Assembly (NCBI GenBank): GCA_003482885.1
Contig: DMXN01000008.1
Span: forward strand, 22,505 to 29,637
Reading direction: 5' to 3'
Length of the DNA stretch: 7,133 nt
Source of the DNA: Candidatus Moraniibacteriota bacterium
Lineage (GTDB): Bacteria; Patescibacteriota; Minisyncoccia; Moranbacterales; UBA2206
In this document: positions 5,008-7,133 of the stretch, one piece after another
Layout: each line of letters starts with the position of its first letter
How positions within the stretch are numbered: the first letter of the stretch is position 1
Program-made: the position numbers and the translations under genes
The notes under the pieces: generated by a model
Database searches by the model: none
Told to the model about the DNA's origin: nothing
Seen by the model: only the letters and a program-made list of their open reading frames with translations

Positions 5008-5035
5008 TTTATAAAGAACTAAAAAATACTTTCAA
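5008..5035 (-). promoter_or_regulatory. Candidate promoter of the DGR target gene
   Basis: On the minus strand TTGAAA (5035-5030) and TATAAA (5013-5008) are 16 bases apart. Both match the sigma70 consensus well. Transcription would start near 5001, leaving a leader of about 130 bases that contains the overlapping palindromes at 4978-4994. A second, weaker pair (TTGACT 5113-5108, TTGAAT 5090-5085, 17 apart) lies further upstream. Confidence 0.45.
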
Positions 5036-5155
5036 GAAGTCAAAAGACTTCTGCCACTTCGAGCCATTCTCGAAACGACAGATAATTCAAGCACGATTTT
5101 AAGAAAAAGTCAATAGCCAATGATAAATTTTGGCTTAAATAAAGGTTTTATTGAA

Positions 5156-5177
5156 AATAATTCCTCTAAAAATTATT
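5156..5177 (-). terminator. Weak candidate terminator after the membrane-protein gene
   Basis: AATAATT (5156-5162) and AATTATT (5171-5177) form an AT-only 7-bp stem. On the minus strand it is followed by TTTTC. It starts 20 bases past the stop of the gene at 5198. The AT-only stem makes it weak. Confidence 0.3.
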
Positions 5178-5197
5178 ACTAACAGGATAAAAATTTT

Positions 5198-5692
5198 TCA
5201 AAACTTCACCCGCGCTTTTCGTTGGAGATGCTTTTCATAATTCGACGGATTGATCAGATATTTTATCTCAAAATTATGGCTTATTCGATAAACAATCGAA
5301 TAAGATTTTACCGGCATTTCGTCCACCACCACATCCGTCGCCAAATGAAAACAAAGTCCCAACGCCAAGCTCAATAAAATCGTTTTCGCGATTTTACTTT
5401 TGACTAAAAATACCAGCAACACTAAAATTGTCGCGTATTCCCACGCGTGAAGCAAAACCAAAATCCGGCCGGATTTTAAAAACGGATAGCCATTTCTGAA
5501 ATAATCCCAATTCCAAGCAAATCCGAAAGCAAAATAATAATCAATAAAATGGTCAAAGTCCACCAAGAAACCGCCTGCCAGCGCGAAAAAAAACGCCTGC
5601 CAAGGTTTTTTCCAAATTCGCCAAACAATCAGTCCAGCCAAAAGACCGAACGCGATATGAATGGAAAGATGAATCGGCAAAGATAGATTCAT
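5198..5692 (-). CDS. Polytopic membrane protein with metal-ligand-like motifs, possibly YdjM/DUF457-like
   Basis: A 164-residue integral membrane protein. Hydrophobic segments lie at about 10-25, 32-45, 78-98 and 104-122, followed by a basic C-terminal tail (150-164) that is probably cytoplasmic. Polar residues cluster at helix ends in the way metal-dependent membrane hydrolases arrange ligands: H8 and H12, DFDH (45-48) with D51, LHAWE (81-85), and H116-x3-D120. This recalls the YdjM/DUF457 group (PDxDH plus HxxxD), but the assignment is tentative. The start is the ATG at 5692; AGGAAG lies 12 bases upstream, somewhat far. It is divergent from the glycosyltransferase at 5740, separated by a 47-base AT-rich gap that must hold any promoters for both. 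I do not know its substrate. Confidence 0.75.
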   Translation of the reverse strand: MNLSLPIHLSIHIAFGLLAGLIVWRIWKKPWQAFFFALAGGFLVDFDHFIDYYFAFGFAWNWDYFRNGYPFLKSGRILVLLHAWEYATILVLLVFLVKSKIAKTILLSLALGLCFHLATDVVVDEMPVKSYSIVYRISHNFEIKYLINPSNYEKHLQRKARVKF

Positions 5693-5739
5693 AAAAAAAA
5701 TTTACTTCCTAAGCATAATATATTAAAATTATAAACACA

Positions 5740-7133
5740 ATGGCGCTTACGGCGGAACAAAAATATTATATCAAAAAAAACATAGAGCCGCTCGGAATTA
5801 AAAAAAATTCCGAGAATTTGAGTTTGCCGGAAAAAAACATTTTGAAATATCTTAAAAACCATTTGCCGGAAAAAAAATATCGAAAAATAACCGGCGATTT
5901 CATTTCCGGCAAAAATACCGCGTCGGTTAAGAACGCTGCTTTTGATTTAAAACAATTTCTGTTGAATAATACGAATTATTTTGTCTTGTTTTTTCTTTTG
6001 ATCTTTATTGTTTATCTCAATTCTTTTGACAACGCTTTCGTGTCCGATGATATTCTGGGAACCCAAAAAAATTCCACTTTTCTCGATTGGAATAATCTCC
6101 GCCATTTGTCCGCTTGGCCGTTTCTTCCCAATTTTATTTTATTCAAACTCGGTCTTACTACGCCCTTCTTTTTTCGAATAATAGGCATTTTTTTTCATCT
6201 CGGATCGGTTTATTTTATTTTTATTATTCTCAATATTCTCGCCAAAAAAAATACCGCGATTTTCGCCGCGTTGCTTTTCGCCGTTCACCCGATTTTAATC
6301 GAATCCGTGGCATGGATATCCGGTCGGTCGTACAGCCAATACGGATTTTTCTTTCTGGCTTCTCTTCTCTGTTATCTGCTTTTTTACAAGTCGGGGAAGA
6401 ATAATCCAAAACTTTTTTGGCTTTCGGTTTTTTTCTTCTTTCTCGCCGTTTTGTCTTCCGAAAAAGCCGTAGCCTTGCTGGCGATTTTTCCTCTTTACGA
6501 ACTGGCTTTCGGAAATTTTAAAAAAACTTGCAAAAAATTATGGCCGTTTTTATTTATTGCCATCATCTTCGCCACGATATATTTAGGACAAGCGGGACAA
6601 AGAATATCCGACTTGAATACGCAGTATTACAGCAATGCCAGTGGATTGTATAATCCGCTTGAACAAATTCCCATCGCCATCGGCTCCTATCTCGGCTTGA
6701 TTTTTTGGCCGGACAAGCTCACGCTTTATCACAGCGAAATGAGTTTCAGCGCCGGAATTTATTCGATTTGTCTTTTGGTTTTTTTAATTTTCGGCGGATT
6801 GATTTTTTACGGCTGGAAGAAAAATAAATTTATTTTTTTCTGGCTGTCTTTTTTCTTCATCTCTCTCGCGCCTACGCTCACTCCGCTCAAAATTTCATGG
6901 ATTGTCGCCGAGCGCTATGCCTATATCGGAACGCTGGGAATTTTAGCTACTGTCGCGTATTTTTTTAATCGGCTCTTGGAAAAATTTCCCGCTAAAAAAA
7001 TTTGGTTTTATTCTTTTTTCGCCATAATTATTTTGCTTTTATCCATTCGCGCCATTGCAAGAAATATCGATTGGGACAGCGAAGACAATCTCTATCTCGC
7101 CGCCGCGGAAACTTCCCCGTCCAGTCCGGTCAA
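5740..7133 (+). CDS. GT-C fold membrane glycosyltransferase, TMTC-like, N-terminal part (partial at window edge)
   Basis: An open frame of 464 codons continuing past the window. After a hydrophilic stretch of about 78 residues comes a first membrane helix (80-94). Next is an extracytoplasmic loop with SDD (D103, D104), the position of the catalytic acidic pair in GT-C enzymes. Further TMTC-type motifs are HPILIESVAWISGRS (183-197), SSEKAVALL (239-247), YNPLEQIPIAIGSYLGLIFW with the WPDKLTLYH that follows, and AERYAYIGTLGI (390-401). The end, RNIDWDSEDNLYLAAAETSP, matches the junction where tetratricopeptide repeats normally begin, so TPRs probably lie beyond 7133. The family transfers sugars from lipid-linked donors to proteins outside the cytoplasm. 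Start ATG at 5740; no Shine-Dalgarno. An alternative is a membrane protein of the family without activity. Confidence 0.85.
   Translation, partial: MALTAEQKYYIKKNIEPLGIKKNSENLSLPEKNILKYLKNHLPEKKYRKITGDFISGKNTASVKNAAFDLKQFLLNNTNYFVLFFLLIFIVYLNSFDNAFVSDDILGTQKNSTFLDWNNLRHLSAWPFLPNFILFKLGLTTPFFFRIIGIFFHLGSVYFIFIILNILAKKNTAIFAALLFAVHPILIESVAWISGRSYSQYGFFFLASLLCYLLFYKSGKNNPKLFWLSVFFFFLAVLSSEKAVALLAIFPLYELAFGNFKKTCKKLWPFLFIAIIFATIYLGQAGQRISDLNTQYYSNASGLYNPLEQIPIAIGSYLGLIFWPDKLTLYHSEMSFSAGIYSICLLVFLIFGGLIFYGWKKNKFIFFWLSFFFISLAPTLTPLKISWIVAERYAYIGTLGILATVAYFFNRLLEKFPAKKIWFYSFFAIIILLLSIRAIARNIDWDSEDNLYLAAAETSPSSPV

Larger units (their letters stand above)
4870..5197. other. Intergenic region upstream of the DGR target gene, rich in palindromes
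   Basis: About 330 bases without a gene. Seen here: the Shine-Dalgarno GGGAGG for the target (4876-4881); inverted repeat GCTCA-CAA-TGAGC (4904-4916); AACCG/CGGTT around 4923-4937; overlapping palindromes CGCCGCGGCG (4978-4987) and GCGAATTCGC (4985-4994); hairpins AGAAGTC/GACTTCT with an AAAA loop (5035-5052) and TTCGAG/CTCGAA (5058-5074); and AGCCAA/TTGGCT (5115-5135). I see no tRNA and no credible ORF on either strand. Confidence 0.5.

Noticed and set aside
5030..5100. Possible tRNA suggested by two adjacent short hairpins
   Set aside because: No T-loop consensus, no acceptor stem closing the segment, and no third arm; the hairpins stand alone.
1..7133. CRISPR array, rRNA, insertion sequence ends or integrase
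   Set aside because: No regularly spaced repeats, no rRNA-like segment, no transposase or integrase frame, and no terminal inverted repeats flanking the DGR were seen.

Overview
The window looks like a fragment of an AT-rich bacterial chromosome, most likely from the Candidate Phyla Radiation (Patescibacteria, possibly Parcubacteria-like). This is inferred from the small compact genes, a four-helix-membrane protein in front of gyrB, a TMTC-like glycosyltransferase, and a retroelement whose variable protein has the W/G/D-rich core ending in SRNS that I associate with these genomes. TGA is used as an ordinary stop codon (avd, target gene, membrane protein), so the UGA-glycine code of Gracilibacteria/SR1 does not apply.

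Layout. Positions 1-1410 (minus strand) hold a gyrB operon: a good sigma70-type promoter, a possible 21-codon leader ORF, a small membrane protein, and the 5' two-fifths or so of gyrB, which runs off the left edge. Positions 1430-2250 (minus) hold a MntA-HepT type toxin-antitoxin pair. The antitoxin nucleotidyltransferase is intact; the HEPN toxin carries a one-base frameshift near its 5' end.

Positions 2312-4869 are the centre of interest: a complete diversity-generating retroelement (DGR). It has a DGR-class reverse transcriptase (minus), an Avd accessory protein on the opposite strand, a 121-base template repeat (TR), and a target gene (minus) whose 3' end is the matching variable repeat (VR). 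TR and VR align without gaps and differ at 19 positions. Every one of the 19 is an adenine in the TR sense strand, which is the signature of adenine-specific mutagenic retrohoming. A long hairpin lies 9 bases past the VR, as expected for DGR target sites, and a terminator-like hairpin follows it. In a cycle of retrohoming the RT with Avd would copy the TR RNA with errors at A, and the cDNA would replace the VR, re-coding 12 residues of the target's C-terminal domain. Two features are odd. The avd gene is inverted and runs head-on into the TR, and its start is interrupted by a run of ten cytosines that puts the only upstream ATG out of frame.

Positions 4870-5197 are intergenic, with a candidate promoter for the target gene and several palindromes. 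Positions 5198-5692 (minus) encode a small polytopic membrane protein with metal-ligand-like motifs. Positions 5740-7133 (plus, divergent) encode the N-terminal part of a GT-C fold glycosyltransferase of the TMTC type, open at the right edge.
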